64,000 nt of DNA from positions 6,200,001 through 6,264,000 of the forward strand of contig NZ_CP178543.1 in assembly GCF_047276495.1 (NCBI RefSeq), written 5' to 3'. This DNA comes from Capilliphycus salinus. Lineage in GTDB: Bacteria; Cyanobacteriota; Cyanobacteriia; Cyanobacteriales; Microcoleaceae. The notes below the pieces were generated by a model. It was not told the origin of the DNA. It searched no databases and was given only the letters and a program-made list of their open reading frames with translations. Every line of letters starts with the position of its first letter. Position 1 is the stretch's first letter. Shown here in pieces: positions 18,790 to 27,555 of the stretch. Position numbers and translations under genes: made by a program.

Positions 18790-19413
18790 ATGAATACCCC
18801 GATTCAGAGCAATACAAAAGAACAGATTCTCAATGTGGCCGAACGGTTATTTGCCGAGCGGGGCTTTGCGGGAACTTCGCTTCGCAGTGTGATTGGTGAG
18901 GCGGGTGTGAATTTGGCTGCGGTTCACTATCACTTCGGCTCGAAAGAAGAATTATTTCGCGCGGTTGTATCCCGAATTGCCAAACCCGTCGTTGCGGCAC
19001 AACTCGAACGGCTGGCCCATTGCCAAGCCAACAGCGAACCCCCAAGCGTGGAAGCAATTTTAGAAGCATTTCTGACGCCGCCATTAAAAGTAATTTGCAG
19101 TGGCGGAGAACCCGGTATAAATCGCGCTCAGTTTTTGGGGCGTTGCCGAACCGAACCCGACTCCATTCAAACCATTGCCCAGCAGGAATTTGAAGCCTCC
19201 GAACAGTCGTTTCTAGACGTACTTCAGCGCTCTTTACCCGACCAGTCCCGCACGGAACTGTCTTGGAAACTCGACTTGGTGATCGCGGTATTAATTCGAG
19301 TGGCGACCGAAGCCGGAAAACCAAACGCCCTTCTCCAAGGTAATTCACCCGAAGATATTCATCTGGTGGTTTCGCGTTTAGTTCGTTTTTTAGCTTCGGG
19401 TATGCGTGCTTAG
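18790..19413 (+). CDS. TetR-family transcriptional repressor
   Basis: A 207-residue regulator. The N-terminal DNA-binding domain is typical: KEQILNVAERLFAERGF, then TSLRSVIGEAGVNLAAVHYHFGSKEELF with the helix-turn-helix at about residues 29-50. The C-terminal part is a helical ligand-binding and dimerisation domain resembling CecR-type regulators. It is divergent from the RND efflux operon, and the 380-bp gap holds three matching palindromes. The likely role is drug- or metabolite-relieved repression of the pump and of itself. The ligand is unknown. Confidence 0.93.
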   Translation: MNTPIQSNTKEQILNVAERLFAERGFAGTSLRSVIGEAGVNLAAVHYHFGSKEELFRAVVSRIAKPVVAAQLERLAHCQANSEPPSVEAILEAFLTPPLKVICSGGEPGINRAQFLGRCRTEPDSIQTIAQQEFEASEQSFLDVLQRSLPDQSRTELSWKLDLVIAVLIRVATEAGKPNALLQGNSPEDIHLVVSRLVRFLASGMRA

Positions 19414-19423
19414 ATCAAATATT

Positions 19424-20027
19424 TCAGTCGAGAGCGATCGTTGAAAGCCTAAAAATCTCAAAAGTTCGGGGTGGAAAATCTGGAGTGATTGCTAAGTTGG
19501 AATTTAACCGAAGTAACTCGACAGAAAAAAGGCAAAAAAGAGGCGGCTTAAAAACTTCAATCAAGATATTAGTATTATTTTTAGCTTTTCTGACCGGAAA
19601 TAATGGGATACAAGCCCCTTCTTCAGTGGCCGGCTTCTTTTGATTCTTAATGTATTGAATCAGTATATCAATGGGTGCGCCTCCAACGGAAACAGCAAAA
19701 TAACTAGGACTCCACAAAGCTGTTTTATTATGGGGTTTCTTAAAACCTGCTTGTCCATAACGGCGGCTTGAAACACCTTTTAAGGCGTTCACGATTTTAG
19801 AGACAGAAAGCTTGGGAGGGTATTCAATTAGGGCGTGTATATGTTCATTCTCCCCGTTGATTTCTAAGATTTGAAAGTTCATTTGCTTTGCTACGTGGCG
19901 AAATACGTCCTCAATTAACTGGAGTTCTTCTCCACTAAATATTTGCTCTCTGTATTTAGCTACGCAGACGAGCGTGAATCCTAAGATCTGTAACGCTGTG
20001 CCTTTCTCTCCGAAATTGGGTTGTCAT
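19424..20027 (-). pseudogene. tnpA: Frameshifted IS200/IS605 transposase TnpA (Y1 HUH)
   Basis: The first ~18 codons read from the ATG at 20025-20027 (MTTQFRRERHSVTDLRIH), then hit a frame change near 19971. Beyond it the frame continues as LVCVAKYREQIFSG and runs to 19424. The extra base implied is a single G. The HUH motif (HIHALIEYP) and the nucleophile tyrosine (QYIKNQKKP) are both present, so the protein was once a normal single-strand DNA transposase. The C-terminal ~45 residues after GACIPLFP are not typical of the family and may be read-through. It is divergent from the tnpB remnant, the layout of classical IS605. Sequencing error is an alternative to true decay. Confidence 0.8.
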
Positions 20028-20079
20028 TTTTGCGCGCGTCCGATCTACAATAACTTACAGACCAATGTTAACACGCTCA

Positions 20080-21220
20080 ATGAAAGCCAGGTATCAATAC
20101 CGAGTCTATCCGACACTTCAACAGCAGACCGAATTAGCAAAGCTATTTGGTTGTTGTCGTGTCGTGTGGAACGATGCACTGGCTTATTGTATCGAAATGC
20201 ACAAAACTGGGCAAAAAAAGCCTGGTAACGCTCAACTGCGGCCATCAGTTTATTACCCAAGCCAAGAAAACGACAGGACGGGAATGGTTGTCAGAAGTTT
20301 CTAATATCCCTTTACAGCAGTCATTGAACGACCTAGAGCAGGCTTACAAGAACTTTTTTAAGTCATGTAAGGGAACGCGGCTTGGGAAAAAAGTTAGACC
20401 TCCTAAATTTAAAAAACGAAACGCCAAGCAGTCAGCTAGGTTTCGAGTTGGAGGTTTTAAACTAAATGGAGACAAAATATCTTTAGCTAAAATTGGAAAT
20501 TTAAAGATAGTTTGGTCAAGACCTCTGCCAAGTTCACCAAGCTCAGTTACAATCATTAAAGATGCAGCTAACAGATACTTTCTCAGTTTTGTTGTTAATA
20601 TAAACCAACAATTAATGCCCAAGTCTCCCAATAATGTGGGGATAGACTTGGGCATTAAAACGTTTGCGACTTTGAGTTCGGGAAAGAAAATAGATGCTCC
20701 CAAGCCCTTAAAAAAACGGATAAAAAGACTGAGGAAACTCAATCGAAATTTATCCCGAAAACAAAAGGGTTCTAAGCGGTACGAACGAGCAAGAGTAAGA
20801 AAAGCTAAACTCTACGCCCGAATGAAGGACACCCGCAAAGATTTCCTGCACAAGCTATCGACCCAGATAATCAACGAAAACCAAGTGATTGTTTTGGAAG
20901 ATTTGAATGTATCAGGGCTGCTTAAAAATCGCAAGCTTTCAAAAGCGATTAGCGATTTGGGATGGAGACAGTTCAGAACTTTTCTTGAGGGCAAAGCCGA
21001 AAAATACGGTAGAGAATTTCGAGTTATAAGTCAGTGGGAACCTACAACTCAAAAGTGTTCTTGCTGTGGGTTTATTGGCGGAAAACTTGATCTTTCTGTT
21101 CGCGAGTGGACTTGTTTAAACTGCGAAACTGTTCATGATCGCGATGGTAATGCGGCAGTAAAGTGCGATTCGTTCAGCAGAAACCTAGAAATAGGGGGAT
21201 GGCTGGCTTCTGTTGAGTAA
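20080..21220 (+). pseudogene. tnpB: Frameshifted TnpB RNA-guided nuclease
   Basis: The N-terminus reads from the ATG at 20080 (MKARYQYRVYPTLQQQTELA to MHKTGQKKPGNAQL) and changes frame near 20245, after which QFITQAKKTTGREWLSEVS continues to 21220. The total would be about 380 residues, normal for TnpB. The RuvC acidic triad is intact (GIDLGIKTFA; VLEDLNVSG; HDRDGNAAVK), as is the zinc ribbon (CSCCG, CLNC). TnpB cuts DNA using an omega-RNA made from the element's right end, and maintains its own transposon. A single one-base shift separates this gene from function, so recent loss, recoding or an assembly error are all possible. Confidence 0.85.
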
Positions 21221-21281
21221 CCCAATTAGGGTTGAGTTCGCACTTAAATCCTCAACAGATGATAACTTCATAATCTTGTAG

Positions 21282-23764
21282 GTGAGTGTAAGTACCCTAG
21301 AAAACACAAGTCCTATCCTCCAGGTACAGGAGTGAAAGCAGTTTCTCCAGGGTCGCGACTAGCCCTCAACCCCTGAAGCGAGAATCAAAGCGGAAAGATA
21401 CTGATAGCCTAAGTTGGTATCCCGTCAGCAAGTCACTATGGATAACGAAAGTGAAGGTACGTGTGAATCATCGTTACCGCAAACCAGTGGAAAGGCTAAT
21501 ACACTGGAAGTCCCAAAAGGGCAAGGTCTGAGTGATAAGAGGATTTTTATCGACTTATCTGTACCACTCTAAAACCCGGTGAAAAGTATCATCCTAACGT
21601 GACAAACCAAAGATTATGAGGAACGAAGTAACCCACTTACTTACTCTCAGTCTAGGTCGATAGATTGAGTAGCCAGCTAAGGCGCAAACTCTACACACAA
21701 AGTAGGTAGTAAGTGGTGAAGATTGGGTCAGAAGCAAATGCCTAACTGTAATGGTTATGGATATGCAGACGGACTCACGGATTAACGGAGTGTAGAGGTA
21801 CAAGTAGTAACAAATATGCCTAAAACAGATTCACCAAAGAATACTGTGGGATGCAAAACCGAAAATAATGCAAAGAAGGTCAACCCAATCCAGCAATGGA
21901 ATCAGATTGACTGGAAAAACGCAGAAAAACGAGTTTTTAAGTTACAAAAGCGCATCTACAAAGCGTCACGTCGTGATGATGTACTGGCAGTTCGACGACT
22001 CCAAAAAACACTCATCAAATCCTGGACAGCAAAATGTCTCGCGGTGCGTCGTGTAACTCAGGAAAATACAGGTAAAAAGACGGCAGGAGTGGACGGGGTT
22101 AAATCCCTATCCCCAGTAGCACGAATGAAACTTGTTAATAAACTTAAACTGAGTTCAAAGGTCAGCCCAACCCGGAGAGTCTGGATAGACAAACCGGGGA
22201 AAGACGAAAAACGACCTTTGGGAATACCGACCATGTATGACCGCGCATTACAAGCCTTAGTAAAAATGGCTCTGGAACCCGAATGGGAAGCTAAATTTGA
22301 GCCAAATAGCTATGGCTTTCGTCCGGGACGCTCATGCCACGATGCAATCGGAGCAATATTTTTAGCCATCAAGCAAAAGTCTAAATATGTGCTAGATGCT
22401 GACATTGCCAAATGCTTCGACCGCATCAACCATGAAGCCTTACTCAAAAAATTGAATACATTCCCCACCATACGCCGACAAGTTCGTGCATGGTTAAAAG
22501 CGGGAGTGATGGATGGCAAGCGTTTATTTCCGACATCTGAAGGCACACCGCAGGGCGGAGTCATTTCCCCGTTACTAGCAAATATAGCCTTACATGGAAT
22601 GGAAAACGCAGTCAAAGAACTAGCTGATACTTTCGACATGAAACGTCCCGATGGCACACAATTAGCCAAGAGGGATAAACAAAAGTCAGTGAATTTTGTG
22701 CGTTACGCGGACGACTTCGTGATTTTACACGAAGACCTAACCATTGTAAAAAGATGTCAGGAATTCATAGCGAATTGGTTAAAAGGTATGGGCTTAGAAC
22801 TCAAGCCTAGTAAAACCCGACTAGCCCACACATTAGAGGAACATCTAGAGGAAAAACCTGGCTTTGATTTTCTTGGATTCAACGTCAGACAATATCCAAC
22901 AGGTAAAAACACTTCTGGACGGGTCAAAGGGAAATTATTAGGTTTCAAAACTATCATCACCCCAAGCAAAGACAGCCAAAAGAAACACTACAAAAAGGTA
23001 GCAGAAATCATTGAGCAACACCAGGGGTTATCTCAGACAACTTTAATTAAAAATCTGAACCCAATCATCAGAGGATGGTGCAATTATTTCTCTACAGTAG
23101 TAAGCCAGAAAATCTTTGAACGAATCTGGCATCTAACGGTCTGGAAACTCATCAAATGGGGTATCAAACGTCACCGAAATAAAGGGAAGAAATGGGTGTA
23201 TCTCAAATACTTCCAAACAATCGGAGGGGATAACTGGACTTTCGCAACTAACCCCAAAGGTAAAAACCCAATGAGGCTGCTAAAACATAGCGAAACAAAA
23301 ATCACTCGCTACGTTAAAGTTAAAGAAGATGCCAGCCCCTACAATGGTGACACAATCTATTGGAGTTCAAGACGAGGCACACACCCGGAGATGCTAAAGC
23401 GAACAGCATCATTGCTGAAAAAGCAAAACGGGAAATGCCTTCACTGCGGACTGTCATTCAAAAATGGAGATTTAATCGAATTAGACCATATCATTCCCAA
23501 GTCGAAAGGCGGAAGGAATGAATACAATAACTATCAACTACTCCATCGACATTGCCACGATGAAAAAACCAGAACAGATGGAAGTTTGCATAGAGACTTA
23601 ATTAGTCAAATCAAACTACCAAGAAATTACAAATGGGTGCAAGATATGCTGGTGACGTGCTAATGACAACAGCCGTTTTTCTGAGGAGCGCTTGGGACGA
23701 GAAATTGTCACGTTCCGTTCTGGAGAGCAGCGGCTCTCGCGAGGGAGTCGCTGACTTTAATTAT
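21282..23764 (+). mobile_element. Group II intron with intact maturase
   Basis: About 530 bp of structured, gene-free sequence precedes an intron-encoded protein, and a domain V-like hairpin follows it at about 23686-23720 (GAGCGCTTGG...GTTCCGTTC around a GAGAAA loop). A domain VI-like stem comes next and ends in CTGACTTTAATTAT near 23764. The 5' end is placed at GTGAGTG (21282), which differs from the usual GUGYG at one base, so this boundary is less sure. With a full-length protein and recognisable ribozyme ends the intron may still splice and retrohome. It lies within the IS605 element, between tnpB and the right-end hairpin. Confidence 0.78.
21816..23663 (+). CDS. ltrA: Group II intron reverse transcriptase/maturase with HNH endonuclease
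   Basis: A 615-residue protein. The reverse transcriptase domain occupies about residues 75-345, with catalytic YADD (FVRYADDFVIL). A maturase domain X follows (about 385-470), then a C-terminal HNH zinc-finger endonuclease (CLHCGLSF; LDHIIPKSKGGRNEYNNYQLLHRHCHD). In the family it helps the intron fold and splice, and performs target-primed reverse transcription at new sites. No frameshift is seen and length is normal. It is encoded within domain IV of the surrounding intron. Confidence 0.96.
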   Translation: MPKTDSPKNTVGCKTENNAKKVNPIQQWNQIDWKNAEKRVFKLQKRIYKASRRDDVLAVRRLQKTLIKSWTAKCLAVRRVTQENTGKKTAGVDGVKSLSPVARMKLVNKLKLSSKVSPTRRVWIDKPGKDEKRPLGIPTMYDRALQALVKMALEPEWEAKFEPNSYGFRPGRSCHDAIGAIFLAIKQKSKYVLDADIAKCFDRINHEALLKKLNTFPTIRRQVRAWLKAGVMDGKRLFPTSEGTPQGGVISPLLANIALHGMENAVKELADTFDMKRPDGTQLAKRDKQKSVNFVRYADDFVILHEDLTIVKRCQEFIANWLKGMGLELKPSKTRLAHTLEEHLEEKPGFDFLGFNVRQYPTGKNTSGRVKGKLLGFKTIITPSKDSQKKHYKKVAEIIEQHQGLSQTTLIKNLNPIIRGWCNYFSTVVSQKIFERIWHLTVWKLIKWGIKRHRNKGKKWVYLKYFQTIGGDNWTFATNPKGKNPMRLLKHSETKITRYVKVKEDASPYNGDTIYWSSRRGTHPEMLKRTASLLKKQNGKCLHCGLSFKNGDLIELDHIIPKSKGGRNEYNNYQLLHRHCHDEKTRTDGSLHRDLISQIKLPRNYKWVQDMLVTC

Positions 23765-23921
23765 CTTGGTCGCCGGAGGACATTCGGAGACTATAAACGG
23801 ATGTGGAGGTAGGCGTAAAACTTCTGTCAAAGAAGTAGCAACCCGTGAAGCGTCAACCCACCTAGAGAATGCTATTCAATTGTCAATATTTGATATCTTG
23901 AAATAGTCTTCTGCTTGGAAT

Positions 23922-23952
23922 CCCCGTTGTTTACGACGGGGAGGATGTCAAA
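23922..23952 (+). other. IS605 right-end hairpin
   Basis: CCCCGTTG-TTTA-CGACGGGG forms an 8-bp stem, followed by GAGGATGTCAA. In IS605 elements the TnpA protein recognises this subterminal hairpin, and the TnpB omega-RNA ends here, with the guide copied from the flanking DNA beyond it. Confidence 0.75.
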
Positions 23953-23988
23953 AGCTAAATCCTATTTCTATGCGTTCAAATCGTCATA

Positions 23989-24024
23989 CTAGACTGTGCA
24001 GTATGAGTTGTGAGCCTAAACTCC
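23989..24024 (+). repeat. 36-bp inverted repeat, left copy, bounding the sbtBA island
   Basis: Starts CTAGACTGTGCAGTATGAG and ends CCTAAACTCC. Its reverse complement occurs at 27302-27337 with 31 of 36 bases identical. The two copies face each other like the terminal inverted repeats of a transposon, with sbtB, sbtA and a transposase remnant between. Confidence 0.75.
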
Positions 24025-24300
24025 TCTCAAAATCTGATGTACCCCAAATAAGCTGTGGGCATTGATCTTCCCCTTACAGCCCGCCACCAGGGGTTAATCG
24101 GCCAGAAAGGACGGGGTTCGGGTGAAGAAGACGCGCTTACGCGCTCAAAGCGGCATCCTCCATCCCATAGCGGGTATTTTTAGCCGTGCGTTTGTCCGGT
24201 AGCGACCACAAACGCTGGCGAAACGCACCGACGATGGTGTCAAACAAACCCCGTTCTTGCAACCGCTCTAGTTCTGTTGGATCTCTCAGATGTCATTACA
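24013..24300 (-). pseudogene. Decayed DDE transposase fragment
   Basis: On the minus strand, codons near 24290 to 24140 read LRDPTELERLQERGLFDTIV, then GAFRQRLWSLPDKRTAKNT and RYGMEDAALSA. After a stop and frame changes, VFFTRTPSFLAD and INAHSLFGVHQI follow. This order matches the N-terminal part of a DDE transposase group common in cyanobacteria. The rest of the gene is absent. It lies directly inside the left 36-bp inverted repeat, so it may be what remains of the transposase that once moved this segment. Family name uncertain. Confidence 0.6.
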
Positions 24301-24361
24301 ATACCGAGATTCCCAGTGCAAGAACCGCTTCTTGGCCCAATGAGAATTGCTGGGGTTTGAG

Positions 24362-24679
24362 TCAGAACGTGTGCGCGTGCAGTACCTCCATCACGTCACA
24401 GATATAGGCGATGCCCGAATAGTCATCGAAAAACTCCGCTGCGACCCGATCCGAAATCTTCACGGCCATATCCCGATTGGGGGTCAGCACCTCGAACTTT
24501 ACATTCGAGAAGGTGTCGCCAACGCTGGGTTGTCCCGACGAGCGCACGCCGCGACTGCCTTTACCGCCAGCGGCGACCACCGTATAACCGGTAGCCCCGG
24601 CTTCGTCGATGATCTTGGCGACCTTTTTCAGCAGCACCTTTTCCGTGACGATGACGAGCTTACTGGCTTTCTGGGTCAT
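24362..24679 (-). CDS. sbtB: SbtB-like PII family signalling protein
   Basis: A 105-residue protein starting at MTQKASKLVIVTEKVLL, with GAGG about 8 bp before the ATG; an upstream in-frame start would add 13 atypical residues. The PII-like fold is recognisable from KLVIVTEKVLLKKVAKIID, the T-loop region GGKGSRGVRSSGQPSVGDTFSNVKFEV and the final IAYICDVMEVLHAHTF. SbtB trimers bind adenine nucleotides such as cAMP and control SbtA. The C-terminus lacks the cysteine-bearing tail found in many SbtB proteins, so redox control by that tail is not expected. It is divergent from sbtA, 1.4 kb away. Confidence 0.85.
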   Translation of the reverse strand: MTQKASKLVIVTEKVLLKKVAKIIDEAGATGYTVVAAGGKGSRGVRSSGQPSVGDTFSNVKFEVLTPNRDMAVKISDRVAAEFFDDYSGIAYICDVMEVLHAHTF

Positions 24680-24719
24680 GTGTGTTACCTCTTGATGCGT
24701 TCTGTTGGGACCATTCAAG

Positions 24720-25207
24720 GCTAGACTCTATGGTTTTGCCTTGAACCATACCTTTAAGATTATGCCAAAGATCGGCGAATCCACTACCTTCTGTTGATAA
24801 AGATTGGCTCAGATTAGCCGAAGCATTTTATAAAAAACACTTATCCTTTTGGCGCTCTGACCACCATTCAACATCAGATTGCAGGGGGCATTAGGGACGA
24901 AGGCTTTGCCGTTTGCAGTACCGTCCACTGGTAGAGTAATCAAACTTCGATTCACCATCCAACAGCGGAGCAGCTATTGAGTAAAATGTGGTCCTCGCAG
25001 CAAATCTAAGTATAAACTTAAGAAGATCGTTCAAGGCGAAAGCATAGATGTCTGTCTTCTGTTCGACATCAATGTCAGGTTTGAGCGGCCCAGTCTCTGT
25101 CCTTGAGACACTCTCCATTCACAGGTGAATTTCTCACAGGTGTTTCCGTAGCGGCGCGCTTGTGTCCGCCACCGCCACACGCATTTGATCAGCATGGAGC
25201 GTACACA
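24720..25207. other. Gene-free interval upstream of sbtB
   Basis: No convincing gene. The minus strand between about 24690 and 24830 reads as a short protein-like frame (LSTEGSGFADLWHNLKGMV) that runs toward the sbtB ribosome-binding site without a clear start. It may be the tail of a lost gene. Composition changes near 24,900 toward the G+C-richer sbtA side. Confidence 0.4.
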
Positions 25208-25453
25208 ATGAACAAGTTTGACTCAACTAAACTGCCGACCAAATTTGACAACACCAGCGAAGGCTGGCTAGTGCAGGTATATAGCGGCGATCGCCGCCTG
25301 CTCTGCGTGCTCGATTCGTCTCACGCCTGGACTTTTTTGTTGGGCTGTGGGTTCGGTCTCCTACTGGCGGTGGGGTGGTTTAACCTCGCCAGTAACAGTC
25401 CGTCCACGACTTATGAGCCGTCAACAACTCCCCCCGAAATGTGGATTGATTAG
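25208..25453 (+). CDS. Small single-span membrane protein upstream of sbtA
   Basis: An 81-residue product starting MNKFDSTKLPTKFDN. GGAG lies 8 bp before the ATG, which decides this start over a longer frame from 25103. Residues about 40-61 (AWTFLLGCGFGLLLAVGWF) form one membrane span; the tail is short and Ser/Thr/Pro-rich. It sits on the same strand as sbtA, 620 bp upstream, inside the repeat-bounded island. I do not recognise the family. Association with SbtA is inferred from position only. Confidence 0.6.
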   Translation: MNKFDSTKLPTKFDNTSEGWLVQVYSGDRRLLCVLDSSHAWTFLLGCGFGLLLAVGWFNLASNSPSTTYEPSTTPPEMWID

Positions 25454-25861
25454 TTCAGACATTGCCAGAAGAGTAGTGCCGGCGCAACTCTTTGGATTGG
25501 GCCTGCCCCCATACCGTCCTAGCAGTGAAAACAAGCAGACGCCGGCCGGTTCGACCGGACAGGTAGGATTTGCGGGCCGGTCCCCCGCCGATCGAGTCCG
25601 GATAACTTTGACCAATCCGTCAGGGCGACGCGCCGAAGCCACAGGCTTGTTGTACGGGTCGAGCCAATGCGCGTTGGTTCTAACCTTGCAGCGTCGTAGA
25701 AAGCCCTTCTTAATAACGACAACATATAGAGAAAATTCTGCGATCGCTATTTCCATTGACCACAGATCTGCGGGTTTTCCGATAGTTATAAGAATAACTT
25801 ATGGCTTTAATTTGAGATTACTTAGCAGATTTATGTAAAGCGATCGCAAATTTGTGCCGAT

Positions 25862-25892
25862 CTTAAGATATACTTAAGCGCATAGACTTAAG
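25862..25892. promoter_or_regulatory. Three CTTAAG motifs upstream of sbtA
   Basis: CTTAAG occurs at 25862, 25873 and 25887. The first two form the palindrome CTTAAGATATACTTAAG; the third begins 14 bp after the second. Carbon-uptake genes in cyanobacteria are controlled by LysR-type regulators (CmpR, NdhR/CcmR) that bind TTA/TAA-containing dyads, so this is a candidate site. It lies about 190 bp before the sbtA start. Confidence 0.45.
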
Positions 25893-26077
25893 TGTATAGA
25901 GATTTGAACCTGGATAGACCCGAGTCTATAGAAGACAATAGGGGCAACTCGTCTTCATAACCCAGTCCGGAGAAACATAATTCCCGGATCACTATCGTTC
26001 GGATCTCGCCCCAGGATTTGAGGCTGCGCTTGCCTGCCGTCCTGGCCCCTAACATCTGATTAAGGAGGAATTACAAA

Positions 26078-27253
26078 GTGGAATTCTTGTCCGATTTCTT
26101 AACGAAATTCGGGTCGCAGTTGCAGTCCCCGACACTCGGCTTTCTGATCGGTGGTATAATCATTGCCGCGCTCGGTAGCAAACTGGAAATTCCAGATGCG
26201 ATCTATAAGTTCATCGTTTTCATGCTGCTCACAAAAGTCGGCTTGAGCGGCGGCATTGCGATCCGCAATTCCAATATAACGGAGATGGTGTTGCCTGCGC
26301 TGTTCGCCGTGGTAACGGGGATGCTTATCGTGTTCATCGGGCGCTACACGTTGGCCAAGCTGCCGGGGATCAGAACCGTGGATGCCCTTGCGACCGCCGG
26401 CTTGTTCGGTGCCGTGAGTGGCTCTACCCTCGCCGCCGGTATAACGGTACTGGAAGCGGAAGGCATCCCCTACGAGCCTTGGGCTGGCGCACTCTATCCC
26501 TTCATGGACATCCCGGCGCTCGTGACTGCGATCGTCGTGGCCAGTATTTATACCAGCAAGCAAAAGCAGAGTGCTACCGCAGGCGAGGATCTCAGCAAGC
26601 AGGAGTATCTCAGCAAGCAGGAGTATCTCAGCAAGCAGTCGGTTGCCGCAGGCGAGTATCCCGGCAAGCAGGAGTATCCCACCACCAGGCAGGAGTATCG
26701 CAAACAGCAGCGGATTACGGCAAGCGGATATCCCCGCGAGCAGCAAAATCGGGTCAAAATATGGCCGATCGTCAAGGAAAGCCTCGAGGGTTCTGCCCTA
26801 TCGGCACTGCTGCTCGGCCTCGCTCTAGGCCTGCTAACCCGGCCGGAAAGTGTCTATGAAAGTTTCTACGATCCCCTCTTCCGCGGTCTGCTTTCGATCC
26901 TGATGCTGGTAATGGGTATGGAGGCCTGGTCAAGGATTGGCGAGCTACGCAAGGTAGCCCAGTGGTACGCCGTCTATGCCTTGGTGGCGCCGCTGCTGCA
27001 TGGGTTTATCGCCTTCGGTCTCGGCATGGTTGCCCACTACGCCACGGGATTCACCCCTGGCGGAGTCGCGCTCCTAGCCGTCATCGCCGCCTCCAGTTCA
27101 GACATCTCAGGGCCGCCCACTTTACGAGCCGGTATCCCGTCGGCTAATCCCTCCGCCTACATCGGCGCGTCCACAGCCGTCGGCACGCCGATTGCGATCG
27201 CCGTGGGAATACCCCTCTTCGTCGGGCTCGCCCAGGCGCTGATGGGTAGCTGA
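26078..27253 (+). CDS. sbtA: Sodium-dependent bicarbonate transporter SbtA
   Basis: A 391-residue inner-membrane Na+/HCO3- symporter of the CO2-concentrating mechanism. Two homologous blocks of about five spans are visible (residues 1-165 and 235-390), with the family segments GLFGAVSGSTLAAGI and ASSSDISGPPTLRAGIPSANPSAYIG. The start is GTG, fixed by a strong AAGGAGG nine bases upstream. The cytoplasmic loop joining the halves (about residues 165-235) is unusually long and contains a repeated LSKQEY motif. That loop is where PII-like SbtB acts in studied species. Codon use is G+C-richer than in genes on either side, and the gene lies between inverted repeats, which suggests acquisition. Confidence 0.95.
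   Translation: MEFLSDFLTKFGSQLQSPTLGFLIGGIIIAALGSKLEIPDAIYKFIVFMLLTKVGLSGGIAIRNSNITEMVLPALFAVVTGMLIVFIGRYTLAKLPGIRTVDALATAGLFGAVSGSTLAAGITVLEAEGIPYEPWAGALYPFMDIPALVTAIVVASIYTSKQKQSATAGEDLSKQEYLSKQEYLSKQSVAAGEYPGKQEYPTTRQEYRKQQRITASGYPREQQNRVKIWPIVKESLEGSALSALLLGLALGLLTRPESVYESFYDPLFRGLLSILMLVMGMEAWSRIGELRKVAQWYAVYALVAPLLHGFIAFGLGMVAHYATGFTPGGVALLAVIAASSSDISGPPTLRAGIPSANPSAYIGASTAVGTPIAIAVGIPLFVGLAQALMGS
26591..26640 (+). repeat. sbtA: 18-bp tandem repeat inside sbtA
   Basis: CTCAGCAAGCAGGAGTAT starts at 26591, 26609 and (incomplete) 26627, encoding LSKQEY repeats. More diverged KQEY units follow. The repeat falls in the loop between the two membrane halves and keeps the reading frame. Confidence 0.9.
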
Positions 27254-27301
27254 TCCCAGACGGGTCGGGGCAAACCGCTATTAATGCTTTACAGCGTTGC
27301 T

Positions 27302-27337
27302 GGAGTTTAGACTAAAAGCTCATACTGTACAGTCTAG
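27302..27337 (-). repeat. 36-bp inverted repeat, right copy, bounding the sbtBA island
   Basis: Reverse complement of the repeat at 23989-24024 with 31 of 36 identities. It lies 48 bp after the sbtA stop. Confidence 0.75.
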
Positions 27338-27555
27338 CATCAGGGATAATTCGGCAAAGGAATAGACATTTTTGGGGACTAAAACCGCATCCATTAAGTC
27401 AAAAGTGCTATCTTTGGCAAGCCCTAAAAGTTGATAGACTTCGTTTCTGAAATTTTGGAGTTTTAAAGCAGATTGATTCAAGGTTTTTGATTATTCGCTA
27501 ATTTTACCTAATTGTCTCTTTACTTTTCACCCCCCGTAACCCCCTGCTAACTCGA

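Larger units (their letters stand above)
19590..23952. mobile_element. IS200/IS605-family element interrupted by a group II intron
   Basis: The unit comprises divergent tnpA and tnpB remnants and a right-end hairpin at 23922-23941 (8-bp stem, TTTA loop) followed by GAGGATGTCAA, a hallmark of cyanobacterial IS605 right ends. A group II intron of about 2.5 kb lies between the tnpB stop and this hairpin. The right end is well supported; the left end is an estimate, placed just after the conserved TnpA tail. Such elements move as single-stranded circles and make no target duplication. Confidence 0.65.

Noticed and set aside
24186..24724. Plus-strand frames over the transposase remnant and sbtB
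   Set aside because: They are antisense to the recognisable SbtB and transposase reading.
25347..25838. 163-codon plus-strand frame before sbtA, and its antisense partners
   Set aside because: It overlaps the better supported 81-residue gene out of frame, has many Arg/Gly/Pro codons typical of G+C-rich non-coding DNA, and no start signal.
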